A stretch of DNA of 64,000 bases from Fen-1364 sp049515135 (GCA_049515135.1 JBEKUJ010000018.1:1-64000), one strand, 5' to 3'; shown: positions 23,801 through 33,017, counted from the stretch's first letter. Numbers and translations are program-made. The notes: a model not told the origin generated them from the sequence alone.

Positions 23801-24230
23801 CATGGACCTGGAGTACTCAGGCTACATCCCGGACTCCTATATTCCTGACGCCATGGAGAAGATGGAGGTCTACAAGAAGATCGCGGGCGTCACGACGGAT
23901 GAGGAGTTCGACAAGGTCTACCGGGAGATCGAGGACAGGTTCGGGCCGGTGCCGGACGAAGTGCACAGCGTCCTTGCGCTGGCCGAGATCAGGATCATCT
24001 GCCGCAGGCTCTTCATCACCTCGATCAAGGAGGAGAAAGGGACCCTTGCCATCGAGTTTTCCCGCCTGTCCAAGGTCTCCGTTGACAAGGTTGTGAGGAT
24101 GGTCAGGGAAGGGCGGGGCAAGGTTGGCCTTGATCCGAAGAAGCCCAACGTCCTGATCATGCGGACCGGCGCCATAGGGCTTCGGGAGAAATCAGAGTTC
24201 CTCAGGGAACGCCTCTCTATGCTCACTTGA
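20838..24230 (+). CDS. mfd: Transcription-repair coupling factor
   Basis: A protein of 1130 residues, full length for Mfd. It displaces stalled RNA polymerase and recruits UvrA. The N-terminal UvrB-like region is followed by the polymerase-interacting domain (GDFVVHVNHGIGEFKGIERI, about 470-490). The RecG-like translocase has Walker A CGDVGYGKTEIA, the DEEQ box VDEEQRFGVKHKE, TATPIPRTLNMAL and the TRG-type QLRGRVGRAG. The C-terminal D7 domain follows EMYEEAV-like sequence. No frame problem is seen over 3.4 kb. Confidence 0.96.
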   Translation: MTNLFRKQLDLHFQRSRSYRSLSEAHAKDGKGVRVHGPKGAYLSLVMDRLHRDGKGGISLVVVPTELEAEAIVQDVESFGASRSVLFPWWGTVSYEGASPLASLFGQRVSTLLRIAGGEELLVVAPLRALLTPVPGPGYLLAHTISVRKGQKLDPQKTASLLTAAGYLRVPTVSIHGELAVRGEVMDVFIPGQDLAVRLTLDFDTVATIRRFDPINQGSTESLEQVDITPCREVVLGQEEAGWLSHWLREQGYSEQEVETTVQGLLEDPEAGGVESYYPLCFESPSSLMDYLGPAGRVFLVDEERLLSSAASLRKEYLELFRRARSKKKIVPGPQKILLDLPQLLARAARAVDFAADAAADAIALPSDGPRSFFGNFTFFREEIEAALKNGYSVFIFAVYDVQAERLRHILKDLPVEILPLSISAGFALPEQKVLAVQESEIFGRKRRIPRSIGTAKSAAIESFVELTPGDFVVHVNHGIGEFKGIERISAAGNERDYITVEYADGERLFLPIEQVNLVQRYIGQEGRKPRLDSLGGKGWQRRKERARKAVEELAQGLLELYSLRRAEPGFAFPADTDWQSEFEAAFPYEETEDQLRCIEEVKQDMETPRPMDRLVCGDVGYGKTEIALRAAFKAMMGGKQVALLAPTTILVEQHFETFRERFARFPASITMLSRFRTAKELKAAIASIAAGTVDIAIGTHRLIQKDVKFRNLGLLIVDEEQRFGVKHKERLKQIKSSVDCLTLTATPIPRTLNMALMKVRDMSILGSAPQNRLPIETFVTEFNEELVARAIREEIGRGGQVYYLHNRVETIDEIHLFLQRLVPEVSVAVAHGQLEENELEEVMRWFVHGERQLLLSTTIIENGLDIPNVNTIIIDRADNLGISQLYQLRGRVGRAGVPAYAYLLYPDRRALSEVAMKRLRIISDNTELGSGFRIALKDLEIRGAGNILGREQHGYILSVGYDLYLKMLDEAVASLSAKEREEAPEVYMDLEYSGYIPDSYIPDAMEKMEVYKKIAGVTTDEEFDKVYREIEDRFGPVPDEVHSVLALAEIRIICRRLFITSIKEEKGTLAIEFSRLSKVSVDKVVRMVREGRGKVGLDPKKPNVLIMRTGAIGLREKSEFLRERLSMLT

Positions 24231-24262
24231 GAGGTTGCCCCACCGGCTGTATACTCCGTGGA

Positions 24263-24610
24263 ATGAAACGCATCCTGGTCATCGATGATGAAACCATGAT
24301 CCTCGATGCAATCAAAATCATCTTCGAGGACATGGGCTACACGGTGAAGGTTTTTTCCGATTCCCAGGCGGGGATGGAAGAGGCGCTTCTGAACGACTAT
24401 GACCTCATCCTCGTCGACGTGCGGATGCCGAATTTGAACGGCGCCGAGGTCACGGAAGGCATCCGCAAGGGAAAGGCTGGCGCCAAGATCCTCATCATAA
24501 CGGCATATCCGAATGATCCCCTGGCCGCCCGCGCCCTGCAGGCCGGCGCATTCGGCCTGCTGAAAAAGCCCTTCGAGATCGCCAAGATCCTCGATTTCCT
24601 CAAGGACTGA
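24263..24610 (+). CDS. Stand-alone response regulator receiver (CheY-like)
   Basis: A protein of 115 residues that is only a receiver domain: acidic pair in LVIDDE, phospho-acceptor Asp in LILVDVRMPN (about 50-59), Thr in LIITAYP and Lys in LLKKPF. It lacks an output domain, so it must act by protein contact. It starts 32 bases after mfd and ends five bases before the FapA-type gene, suggesting a functional pair with that protein. The two large kinases on the opposite strand next door are candidate phosphodonors. Confidence 0.88.
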   Translation: MKRILVIDDETMILDAIKIIFEDMGYTVKVFSDSQAGMEEALLNDYDLILVDVRMPNLNGAEVTEGIRKGKAGAKILIITAYPNDPLAARALQAGAFGLLKKPFEIAKILDFLKD

Positions 24611-24615
24611 CCGGC

Positions 24616-26133
24616 ATGCCGCGGTCCGACGAGCACGCCTACGAGGCCCTGATCCGCGAGTCCGAACGGATCCTCCACGACGCCAGGGTGATGCAGGAGC
24701 AGAACCTCCCGTCATCTGCCCTCGATACTGCAGCGCAGGGCCGGCAGGAGCTTGCCTGGCTGCAGGCCGCGGAGGCAGAGAGCGCCGACGGCTACGCGGA
24801 GATCAGGATTTCAGAGGACCGGATGATGGCTGCCGCCGCCTTCTACCCGCCGGTCGGAGCAGGGAAGCAGATCCAGTTCATCGAGGTTCAGGAGCTCGTT
24901 GTTGCCAAAGGACTGCGCTTCGGAATCAACTGGGACGCAATCAAGTCTTCCATCCTGGCATGCAATACCTCGCGAAAGGCGCTGGCCGGTGTCGAGGTGG
25001 CACGAGGCCGCAGGCCCTCGGATGAAGCCCCGCCGAGCCTGGACGTGGAGCCGTCCCTTCTCAAGAAGGAGACCGCGGAGAGCCTCGAGGCCCAGGCGGT
25101 GGATTTCAAGTCCATCAGCCCTTTCCGGTTTGTGAAGAAGGGAGACATTCTGGCCCGCATCACGCCCCGCATCGAAGGCGTGGCCGGCATCGACGTGATG
25201 GGCGCGGTGGTGGCTTACGGCAAGGCTCCCGGCAAGTCGCCCAGACCCGGAAAGAACACGGTTGTGGAAGGCGACAAGGTTGTCGCCCAGTGCGACGGAC
25301 GGTTCATGAAAGGGGAAGAGTCGTTCTGGGTGAGCGAGGTCCTTGAAATCCACGGGGACGTGGACTACTCCACCGGACATATCGATTTTGCCGGAGATGT
25401 CATTGTGCAGGGCCAGATCAAGCAGGGATTCAAAGTGAAGGCGGGCGGGTCGCTGACCTGCGCCAAGCTCATAGATGCCTCCGAAATCTCTTGCGGGGGG
25501 GACCTGGAAACCGGCCAGGGGATCCTGGGCAGGATGCAGGGCACGGTCAAGGTGGGAGGCCGGGTGCGGGCAAAGTTCGTCGAGAATTGCTACGTGGAGG
25601 CGGGCGGGGACGTGCTGGTGAGCACGGGCTGCCTCAATTCGGTCATCAGCACCCTCGGCGCCGTCACCACGGGTCCAAAAGGCGTGATCATCGGCGGGAA
25701 GCTGTACGCGCAAAAAGGCGTGTCGGCATTCCAGATCGGAAGCACGGCCGGCGTCCGCACGGAGATACACTGCGGCGTGGACTACCGGGTGCAGCAGAAG
25801 CTGGCCTGGATCAGGGACAAGAACATCGAGCTGGCCTTGAAGCTCAAGCAGGTGGAAACGACTCTTGCCTCCAAGGGGGACAACAAGCGCCTGGCGGAGC
25901 TGCGGGACAAGCTCAAGACCGCAATCAGCAGGATGAACGACTCGGCAAGGCGCATCATTGCGTCCCTGGACAAGAACGAGGATGCGGCAGTGACGGCAAC
26001 AGGGGAGATCCACCACGGCGTGTTCGTGGAGATATGCCACGTGCCGCTTGTGGTTTCGCAATCCCTGAGCAGGGTCCGCCTGACCCTGGACAAGAGCTTC
26101 GGAGTCGTGTCACCCGAGAGGCTGGGGAAGTGA
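24616..26133 (+). CDS. FapA / DUF342 family protein
   Basis: A protein of 505 residues. The central part is a polar beta-helix with stacked repeats such as VLEIHGDVDYSTGHIDFAGD, VIVQGQIKQGFKVKAGGSL and LIDASEISCGGDLETGQGI, diagnostic of the FapA (DUF342) family. A C-terminal coiled coil (about 405-450, LKLKQVETTLASKGDNKRLAE) follows. Members include a flagellar-assembly protein in Vibrio and polymer-forming relatives of bactofilins. The precise role in spirochaetes is unknown. Coupling with the preceding receiver suggests signal-controlled assembly or localisation. Confidence 0.8.
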   Translation: MPRSDEHAYEALIRESERILHDARVMQEQNLPSSALDTAAQGRQELAWLQAAEAESADGYAEIRISEDRMMAAAAFYPPVGAGKQIQFIEVQELVVAKGLRFGINWDAIKSSILACNTSRKALAGVEVARGRRPSDEAPPSLDVEPSLLKKETAESLEAQAVDFKSISPFRFVKKGDILARITPRIEGVAGIDVMGAVVAYGKAPGKSPRPGKNTVVEGDKVVAQCDGRFMKGEESFWVSEVLEIHGDVDYSTGHIDFAGDVIVQGQIKQGFKVKAGGSLTCAKLIDASEISCGGDLETGQGILGRMQGTVKVGGRVRAKFVENCYVEAGGDVLVSTGCLNSVISTLGAVTTGPKGVIIGGKLYAQKGVSAFQIGSTAGVRTEIHCGVDYRVQQKLAWIRDKNIELALKLKQVETTLASKGDNKRLAELRDKLKTAISRMNDSARRIIASLDKNEDAAVTATGEIHHGVFVEICHVPLVVSQSLSRVRLTLDKSFGVVSPERLGK

Positions 26134-26154
26134 CGAAGAGATCCCCAGGGCTCT

Positions 26155-28854
26155 CTAGGCATCCAGGACGTCACGGACGAGCGTCAGAAGATCCTCAGCC
26201 TTGAACGGCTTGCCTATGATTCCCTGCACGTCGAGGTGCTCAACCTCCCGGGAGTTCTTCGAAGGAGGGAGCCCGCTCATAATGACGACCGGAACGTGGC
26301 CGTGCGCCTTGCGAAAGGCGCTTACCATTGCAGCTCCGCCCATGGAAGGCATGTCCAGGTCCGTCAGGATAAGGTGGATTGGCGAATCCAGGCCCTGCGC
26401 CACGGTCTCCAGCGCCAAGGTCCCGCTGTTTGCACTGATGACTTTGTAGTCGTAGCTCTCAAGGATCTGCCGGGTGATCTGGAGGATCGACACGTCGTCG
26501 TCGATCACAAGGATGGTCTCTCCCATTCCCAGGGGGATGGCCAGGCCGGGCTCATCCGCCTCCTGTTTCGCAGCCTCGGCAACGGCCGGAAGGAATACGT
26601 CGAACTGGGTCCCGCTCCCCTCTGCGCTCTTGAAGAGGATGACTCCGCCGTGGCCTCGCACGATGGAATCGACGGTGGACAGCCCGAGGCCGGTTCCCTT
26701 GCCCTTTTCCTTTGTCGTGAAGAATGGATCGAAGATCCTGTCCTGGATGCCCGCCGGGATCCCCGCGCCGTCATCGAAGACGCTGAGCACGACGCAAGGG
26801 CCCGGCTTTGCCCCGGCGTGCTCAGTGGCCATCTTTGCCGTGATTGTTCCCGCGCGCGCTCGTATCACGATGTTCCCGCCGTTCGGCAGGGCGTCGCGGG
26901 AGTTCACGCAGAGGTTGATCAGGATCTGGTGCAGCTGCGTGGCATCCCCGAGAACGAGAGGGAGGTCCTTCGGAACGTCGGTGGTGATGGCGATGTTCTT
27001 CGGAAATGATTCCCTCAGGATCCCATCGATTTCCCGCGTCACATGCCGCAGCTGGAGGGGCACCAGCTCGCCTTCGCTGCCGCGGGCAAAGGAAAGCATC
27101 TGGCGCACGATCTCGCTTCCCCGCTGAATGCTTGTTTCGAGAATCTGCAGCATCTGCTGGTCGCTGGGCTCCGTGTAGCGTGTCCGCAGCATGTCCACGG
27201 ACATCATCACGGGTGAGAGTATATTGTTCAGGTCATGGGCTATCCCGCTGGCCAGGGTGCCCAGGCTCTCCATCCTCTGGGTCCGGCGCAGTTGCTTTTC
27301 CAGCTCCCTCTGCCTGCTGATGTCCCTGTTGATGATCAGCCGTGCCTGCGGAAAGCCAGCAGTGTCCCGCACCAGGCTCCAGCGCGAATGGACGTTGATG
27401 ATCGCGCCGTCACTGGTGCGCTGACGAAGCTCACCCTCCCATTCTCCCCTGGCCGCAAGGAGCCTTCGCGCTTCCTCGAAGCGGTCAATATCCTCGGGAA
27501 CCACGAGGTCGGTTGTCGGCATCGAGCAAAGCTCCTCCAGCGAGTAGCCGTAGAGCTTCACGGCGGCCGCGTTGCAGTACAGGAGGCGCTCGTCCGACCC
27601 CCGGACGATGATTGCATCCAGGGCAAAGTCCAGCAGACGCGCCTGTTCGGCGATCTTCTCCTCATCGCGTCGCCGTTCGGTGATGTCGGAAACCATCCAG
27701 ATCGCGCCCGTGATTTTTCCCCTGGCATCACGGAGCGGCGCCGTGGAAATGCTGATATCGACTGGAGTGCCGTCGCGCCGGGCGCGCCGGCTTTCCACGT
27801 TGGTCACGGGGGTACCGGCAAGCGTCCGGGCGAGAAATCCCTTGAAGTCGCCTGCCTTTTCTCCAGGGAGGAAGGGAATGGGCCCGCCCAACGTTTCAGC
27901 CCGAGTCCAGCCGAACATGTGCGTTGCCGCCGGGTTCCAGCTTTGCACTTTTCCCCGGGCATCGATGCTGATGATGGAAAGCGGGGAAGAATCGATCATG
28001 GCTCGCATGGTCTGCATGGAGGCGGCCAGCGCCTGCTTTTCCTTCGATATCTGCGCGCGAAAGTAGACGTTTTCAATGACTGTCGGGAGCCTGCGCAGGT
28101 AACTGGCATCCTTGACCACGTAGTCTGCCGCCCCCAGACGCAGGGCCTGGACGGCTATCTCCTCGTCCCCCTGGTCCGCGGCCACGACAACCGGGACCGT
28201 GAGCTCCCCCTGCTCCCGCAAGACCTTCAGCAGTTCGATGGCGTTCGTCCCGCCAAGCCGGTCATCAATGAGCAGGACATCGCAGGAGGCGTGTTCTCCT
28301 GCGGCTCGTGAACCGACGAGCCTCCACATGACGTCCAGCGCGCTTCGCACCACCTCCAGGTGTATGTGAGGCGCGAACCGTGAGAATTGGCGCAGCATCT
28401 GCTCCAGGTCCGGACTGCTGGCTGTCGCATAGAGAAGCCGCAGGGGGTTTGTCCGTTGTATTTGCTCCACTGCCTGTCGTGTCAGGGCGTCCTGTATCAC
28501 GGCGGGCAGCCGCTGGAGGTAGTCTCCTCGCTTGACCATGAAGTCGTTGGCGCCGCTACGAAGTGCGGCGACCGCCGCCTCTTCCCCGCCGGAGCTCGTC
28601 AGCACCACAACGGCAATCGGGAGATGGCGGTCTCTCACCAGCGGCACAAGGGAAAGGCCGCTGCCGTCCGGCAGCCCCACGTCCGCAAGAAGGACGTCAT
28701 AGGGGGAGTAGTCCGGGTCGGCAGCTTCGAGCATCGTCCGGGCATCCGCAAGCGAGCCCGCCGTATCGATTTGCACGCCAGGCTCCGCCTCCTGGAGGGC
28801 CTGGGAGAGGAGCTCGACGTCCAGAGGATCATCCGCGACGTACATCACGCGCAT
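26155..28854 (-). CDS. Hybrid sensor histidine kinase with three receivers and two PAS domains
   Basis: A protein of 899 residues without membrane segments. Order: receiver 1 (1-130, Asp58 in LLADVGLPDG), receiver 2 (135-265, LLIDDRLGG), PAS (282-395), PAS (405-515), HisKA with the phospho-His at about 540 (SGIAHDLNNIL), HATPase (ILINLCVNSRDAL, DDGAGIPAG, GTGLGL), and a C-terminal receiver (about 775-899, LILTDLDMPSMGG). Signals probably enter through the N-terminal receivers or PAS pockets. It begins three bases after the neighbouring kinase stops, so both are probably in one operon with glgC. Confidence 0.9.
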   Translation of the reverse strand: MRVMYVADDPLDVELLSQALQEAEPGVQIDTAGSLADARTMLEAADPDYSPYDVLLADVGLPDGSGLSLVPLVRDRHLPIAVVVLTSSGGEEAAVAALRSGANDFMVKRGDYLQRLPAVIQDALTRQAVEQIQRTNPLRLLYATASSPDLEQMLRQFSRFAPHIHLEVVRSALDVMWRLVGSRAAGEHASCDVLLIDDRLGGTNAIELLKVLREQGELTVPVVVAADQGDEEIAVQALRLGAADYVVKDASYLRRLPTVIENVYFRAQISKEKQALAASMQTMRAMIDSSPLSIISIDARGKVQSWNPAATHMFGWTRAETLGGPIPFLPGEKAGDFKGFLARTLAGTPVTNVESRRARRDGTPVDISISTAPLRDARGKITGAIWMVSDITERRRDEEKIAEQARLLDFALDAIIVRGSDERLLYCNAAAVKLYGYSLEELCSMPTTDLVVPEDIDRFEEARRLLAARGEWEGELRQRTSDGAIINVHSRWSLVRDTAGFPQARLIINRDISRQRELEKQLRRTQRMESLGTLASGIAHDLNNILSPVMMSVDMLRTRYTEPSDQQMLQILETSIQRGSEIVRQMLSFARGSEGELVPLQLRHVTREIDGILRESFPKNIAITTDVPKDLPLVLGDATQLHQILINLCVNSRDALPNGGNIVIRARAGTITAKMATEHAGAKPGPCVVLSVFDDGAGIPAGIQDRIFDPFFTTKEKGKGTGLGLSTVDSIVRGHGGVILFKSAEGSGTQFDVFLPAVAEAAKQEADEPGLAIPLGMGETILVIDDDVSILQITRQILESYDYKVISANSGTLALETVAQGLDSPIHLILTDLDMPSMGGAAMVSAFRKAHGHVPVVIMSGLPPSKNSREVEHLDVQGIIGKPFKAEDLLTLVRDVLDA

Positions 28855-28857
28855 GCG

Positions 28858-31587
28858 TTACCTCGCGGGCTGGCCGGTGTTTGCGGCCGGCAGCCACACG
28901 CGGAACGTTGCTCCGTTCGCCGGAGTGCTTTCCACCTCGATCCAACCGCCGCTTTCAGCCACCGTGCTCTGGCAGACGGCGAGGCTCAGGCCAATTCCTT
29001 TCACACGGGCCTGGCTGGAACCCGGCGCAGCCCATTCTCCCTTGGTAGTGAAGAAAGGGGTGAATATCCTGGGAAGGTTCTCCGCGGATATGCCGCACCC
29101 AGTGTCGCTCACCTCCAGGCATGCGTATTCCGGCTCGCCGCGGGTCGTAATGGTGATGGACCTCTTCTCGCAGCCGATGAGCGCCTGGAGGGAATTCGTC
29201 ATGAGGCTCGTGACGATGAACGACACCATGTCATGACTGGCCCGAACGCGAGGCGTCTCCCGGAAATCTGTTCCCAGGGAAACTCCGTCTGTTTCCAGCT
29301 CCCGGGAAAAAAGAGGAAGGATTGCCGGCACTGTTTCTTCCAGGGAAAGGGTTTCGTGCGACGACGCCGCTGCGCCGGTCAGTCCCTGGAGCCGGTCCGT
29401 TATGCCGACGGCGCGCTGCACACCCTTCAACGCCTCCTGGAGGTACGCCCGGGGGGTTGTCTGAAGGCCGCTGTCCTGGGCCAGGAGATCAAGGTACCCC
29501 TTGACTGCTGTATTGATGTTGTTGAACTGGTGCGCAATCCCCGCGGCCAGCGTGGCCAGGCTCTCCAGTCTCTGTGCCCGGATGATCTGGGCCTGCAGGG
29601 CCCGCTGGTTGGTGACATCGCGTGATATGCACGTGATGCCCACGATCTGGCCGGCAGGGTCCTTGACGAAAGAGATGGACGTTGAAACATGGATGCTCTT
29701 CCCGTCCTTGCGCGTCACCGTGCCTTCCATGTGCACAGCGCTGCCTTCCTGCTGGAGCTTGTCCCTCAGAACGGGCTCCTGGCTCAGCATATCTGGCGAA
29801 AGAAGGGGATTGATCGATCTGCCAACCATCTCTTCGGCTGTGTAGCCGAAGACCTTTTCGGCGCCTTTGTTCCAGCTGGTCACCATGTCGTTGAGATCGA
29901 TTCCTACAATGGCGTCGTTCGATGACTCCACCATGGCCGCAAGGCGCATGGTATTTTCCTCCATTCGCCTGCGCTCGGTTATGTCCCGGGATATCCCGAA
30001 TGTGCCGAGTACCTCTCCGTTCTGGTCCAGCAGCGGCATCTTTGTGGATGTGACCCATGTGGAAGGACGGTCGGGCCAGGTCTCCTGTTCGACATCATCG
30101 ATGAGGGGTTGGCCGGTCCGGATGATTCGCTGCTCGTCGTCGAATGCCTTCTGCGCGTGGTTCTGGGTAAAATAGTCGAAATCCGTCTTGCCCAGCATTT
30201 CGGCAGGATCTTTTGCGCCCATCGCCTTTGCGTGCGCCTTGTTGTTCAGGATGAACCTGCTTTCCCTGTCCTTGAAATAGATATAGTCAGGGATGCCGTC
30301 CATGAGGGTCTGCACGAGCAGTCTCTGCCGGGAAAGCTCCTCTTCCGTCTTCCGCCTGTCTGTCACATCCTGCAAGGTCGCAAATGTTCCCATGAATCTG
30401 CCTGCGGGATTGAACCGCGAGACAGCCGTCAGCGCAACCCTGCGGGTTTCTCCGTCCGCCCGAATGATGGTGACCTCGTAGGAGCTGCGGTCCCCTTGTT
30501 TTCGACTGGCGATCTCCGACCTGACGCGCGCGTACTCTTTTTCGCTGAGAAAGTCCTTCAGGTTTTTTCCCCGGGACGCCCCGCGGGGCAAGCCGAAGAT
30601 CTGACCGACGGCGGGGTTGGTCAAGGTGATCATCCCTGACTCATCCGAGATGAGGATCCCGACGCCCAGGTTTTCGACAAGGGACCGATAGCGTTCCTCG
30701 CTCTGTCGCAGCGCTTCCTGCGCCTCCTTGAGGGACGTGATGTCCCTGCTCACTCCTACCAGGCCGGTGATCCCGCCTTCAGCGTCGAAAAGAGGCACTT
30801 TCGTGGTCAGGATCCAGTGCAGCTTGCCGGCCACCGGCTTGGGCTCTTCTTTGTTGACGAGCTTTCGGCCTTCCTGGATGACCCCGCGCTCATCGGCTTC
30901 GAACTCCCGCGTCATTGCCTCAGGGTAGAAATCACGGTCGGTCTTTCCAATGAGGTTCTCCGGCTCCCCTGCCTGCATGATCTCTGCCACGGCTTTGTTT
31001 GCCAGAACGAAGCGGCTCTCCCGGTCCTTCAGGAAGATCGCGTCGGGATGATTGTTGATGACTGCGCGCAGCAGGGACCTCTCTTGCCGAAGTTCCTTCT
31101 CCAGCCGTTTGTAATTGGTGATGTCGATCACGTTGACCAGCATGTACTGGTACGCGTCATCTTTCACCGGGATGAAGACCTTGATCAGCAGGTCCAGCCT
31201 CTTACCGGTGAGAGTCCTTGCGCTGCTCTCCTGTTCCACGCTGGTGCGGCCCTCGGCGACCGCGGTAAACAGCTCGATGAAATTGTTGGTGGCCTCCGGG
31301 TCGAGGGTGATGTCGAGGGGGCCCAGGAGGTCCTTCCTGCTCTTCGCTTCATAGAGCCGGACCGTGGCTTCGTTCACATCGACCACCCGGATGGCTCGAA
31401 GCCCTTTGCGAATCGCCGACGGGTGGGCGCGGAGGTACTCCCCAAGGTCGTGGGTCTTGCCGGTCCATTCTTTGATGAGCGCTCGGAGACCCGCGATGTC
31501 CTCTTCCCAGAGGGATACCGCTGAATGCTCGAAGATGCTGCGATGCTTGTCCGCCGCAGCCCGCGGCTCGCTGACGCGTTTGGCCAT
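28858..31587 (-). CDS. Cytosolic histidine kinase with about five PAS domains
   Basis: A protein of 909 residues. PAS-like modules lie at about 14-160, 170-285, 297-412, 425-538 and 550-662. Modules two and four are close copies: FLKDRESRFVLANKA and YFKDRESRFILNNKA. HisKA carries phospho-His 686 in AAGIAHQFNN, followed by an HATPase domain (VSDTGCGISAENLPRIF, GIGLSLAVCQ). No receiver and no membrane segment is seen, so it senses an internal signal and needs a separate response regulator. It lies between glgC and the hybrid kinase on the same strand with short gaps. Confidence 0.88.
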   Translation of the reverse strand: MAKRVSEPRAAADKHRSIFEHSAVSLWEEDIAGLRALIKEWTGKTHDLGEYLRAHPSAIRKGLRAIRVVDVNEATVRLYEAKSRKDLLGPLDITLDPEATNNFIELFTAVAEGRTSVEQESSARTLTGKRLDLLIKVFIPVKDDAYQYMLVNVIDITNYKRLEKELRQERSLLRAVINNHPDAIFLKDRESRFVLANKAVAEIMQAGEPENLIGKTDRDFYPEAMTREFEADERGVIQEGRKLVNKEEPKPVAGKLHWILTTKVPLFDAEGGITGLVGVSRDITSLKEAQEALRQSEERYRSLVENLGVGILISDESGMITLTNPAVGQIFGLPRGASRGKNLKDFLSEKEYARVRSEIASRKQGDRSSYEVTIIRADGETRRVALTAVSRFNPAGRFMGTFATLQDVTDRRKTEEELSRQRLLVQTLMDGIPDYIYFKDRESRFILNNKAHAKAMGAKDPAEMLGKTDFDYFTQNHAQKAFDDEQRIIRTGQPLIDDVEQETWPDRPSTWVTSTKMPLLDQNGEVLGTFGISRDITERRRMEENTMRLAAMVESSNDAIVGIDLNDMVTSWNKGAEKVFGYTAEEMVGRSINPLLSPDMLSQEPVLRDKLQQEGSAVHMEGTVTRKDGKSIHVSTSISFVKDPAGQIVGITCISRDVTNQRALQAQIIRAQRLESLATLAAGIAHQFNNINTAVKGYLDLLAQDSGLQTTPRAYLQEALKGVQRAVGITDRLQGLTGAAASSHETLSLEETVPAILPLFSRELETDGVSLGTDFRETPRVRASHDMVSFIVTSLMTNSLQALIGCEKRSITITTRGEPEYACLEVSDTGCGISAENLPRIFTPFFTTKGEWAAPGSSQARVKGIGLSLAVCQSTVAESGGWIEVESTPANGATFRVWLPAANTGQPAR

Positions 31588-31608
31588 GGCAATGTCCCTT
31601 CAGGAGCC

Positions 31609-32883
31609 CTAGATCACGGTGCCGGGGTTGAGGACCATGCCTTTGGGGATGACAATGATGCCATCCCTGATGGAGTGCGTGTCGAAGTCTCCGTCCCGAC
31701 GCGGGATCGGATCGATCCCGATCCTGCAGTTGTCGCCGATGCGGGCGTTCTTGTCGATGATGGCCCTCTTGATGATGCACCCCTGACCGATACCGATGTT
31801 CGGCTCCCCTTTGCTCGCTTCCTTGTCCTCCGCGGTCTCGTAGAAGTCCGCCCCCATGCAGACCACGCCATCAAGGCTGGCGCCGCTTTCGATGATCGTG
31901 CGGATCCCGACTATGGAGTTCGCGATATTGGCGTTGGTGATGATGCTCCCCTCTGCGGCAAGTGACTGCGAAATGGTGCTGTAGTTGATCTTCGACGGAG
32001 GAAGATCGCGCCGGTGCGTGAAGAGGGGTGCGTTCTCCTCATAGAGATTGAAGGCCGGGTTTATCGAAGCGAGGTTGATGTTGGCCTCGTAGAAGCTCTT
32101 GATAGTCCCGATGTCCTCCCAATATCCGTCGAAGATGTACGTCGATATTTTCACTTTCTCGATGAGCGCCGGGATGATTTCCGACCCGAAGTCCGTGAGC
32201 GCATTGTCGAGGGATTTCTTGAGCACCCCCGCGGAGAAGACGTAGATGCCCATGGAGGCCAGATACAGGTCTCCCACCTTGTCCAGCTCCTGCTGCGCCC
32301 TGATCTGCTCCGGTATGGCCAGGGCCGAGATGTCCTGGCTCCCGGGCGGCTTTTCGATGAACTTCGTGATCCGGTAGCTTTCGTCTGCCTGGAGGATGCC
32401 GAGGCCGGTCGCCTTGTCGCGCGTGACAGGGATGGAGGCCACTGTCACCTCGGCTCCCGACTCGATGTGGTTCTGGTACATGTCCTGAAGGTCCATCCGG
32501 TAGAGCTGGTCCCCTGCCAGGATGACGTAGTGGGTGGGGGCATGGTCCTCGAAGTGCAGGAGGTTCTTCCGCACCGCATCCGCCGTGCCCTGGTACCAGT
32601 CGCTGGATTCCAGGGTCTGCTCGGCCGCAAGCAATTCTACGAATCCCCGGGTAAAGGTGTCGAAACGATAGGTGTTGTTGATGTGTTTGTGCAGCGACGC
32701 GGAGTTGAACTGGGTGAGCACAAAGATCTGCCTCATTCCCGCGTGCATGCAGTTGGAAATGGGGATGTCCACGATTCGGAACTTGCCGCCGAAAGGCACA
32801 GCCGGTTTGGCTCGATTGGCGGTCAGGGGATAAAGCCTCTGTCCCTTTCCGCCGCCGAGGATAATCGAGATGATTTTTTCCAC
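31609..32883 (-). CDS. glgC: Glucose-1-phosphate adenylyltransferase
   Basis: A protein of 424 residues that makes ADP-glucose for glycogen synthesis. N-terminal nucleotidyltransferase signature: ILGGGKGQRLYPLTANRAKP (9-28). Then VDIPISNCMHAG, YQGTADAVRKN, the substrate site FIEKPPGSQ and a C-terminal left-handed beta-helix (NANIANSIVGIRTIIESGA). First in a likely operon with the two PAS kinases downstream (21-base gap), which may link carbon storage to signalling; that link is an inference. It is divergent from mrfA. Confidence 0.95.
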   Translation of the reverse strand: MEKIISIILGGGKGQRLYPLTANRAKPAVPFGGKFRIVDIPISNCMHAGMRQIFVLTQFNSASLHKHINNTYRFDTFTRGFVELLAAEQTLESSDWYQGTADAVRKNLLHFEDHAPTHYVILAGDQLYRMDLQDMYQNHIESGAEVTVASIPVTRDKATGLGILQADESYRITKFIEKPPGSQDISALAIPEQIRAQQELDKVGDLYLASMGIYVFSAGVLKKSLDNALTDFGSEIIPALIEKVKISTYIFDGYWEDIGTIKSFYEANINLASINPAFNLYEENAPLFTHRRDLPPSKINYSTISQSLAAEGSIITNANIANSIVGIRTIIESGASLDGVVCMGADFYETAEDKEASKGEPNIGIGQGCIIKRAIIDKNARIGDNCRIGIDPIPRRDGDFDTHSIRDGIIVIPKGMVLNPGTVI

Positions 32884-33017
32884 GCGCTGCCCCCGGGCCG
32901 GTTAGTGTACGACTCCCGGCTGCCTCGGTCAAGGCGCGGTCCGCCCGGGACCGCCTGAACGGTCTTTGCGCCTGCGCCCCCTCATGGTACTATTGTCAGG
33001 GCGGCAGGGAGGGGCGA

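Noticed and set aside
24811..26061. 416-codon minus-strand frame opposite the FapA-type gene
   Set aside because: Shadow of the plus-strand gene, rich in His and Arg, with no motif.
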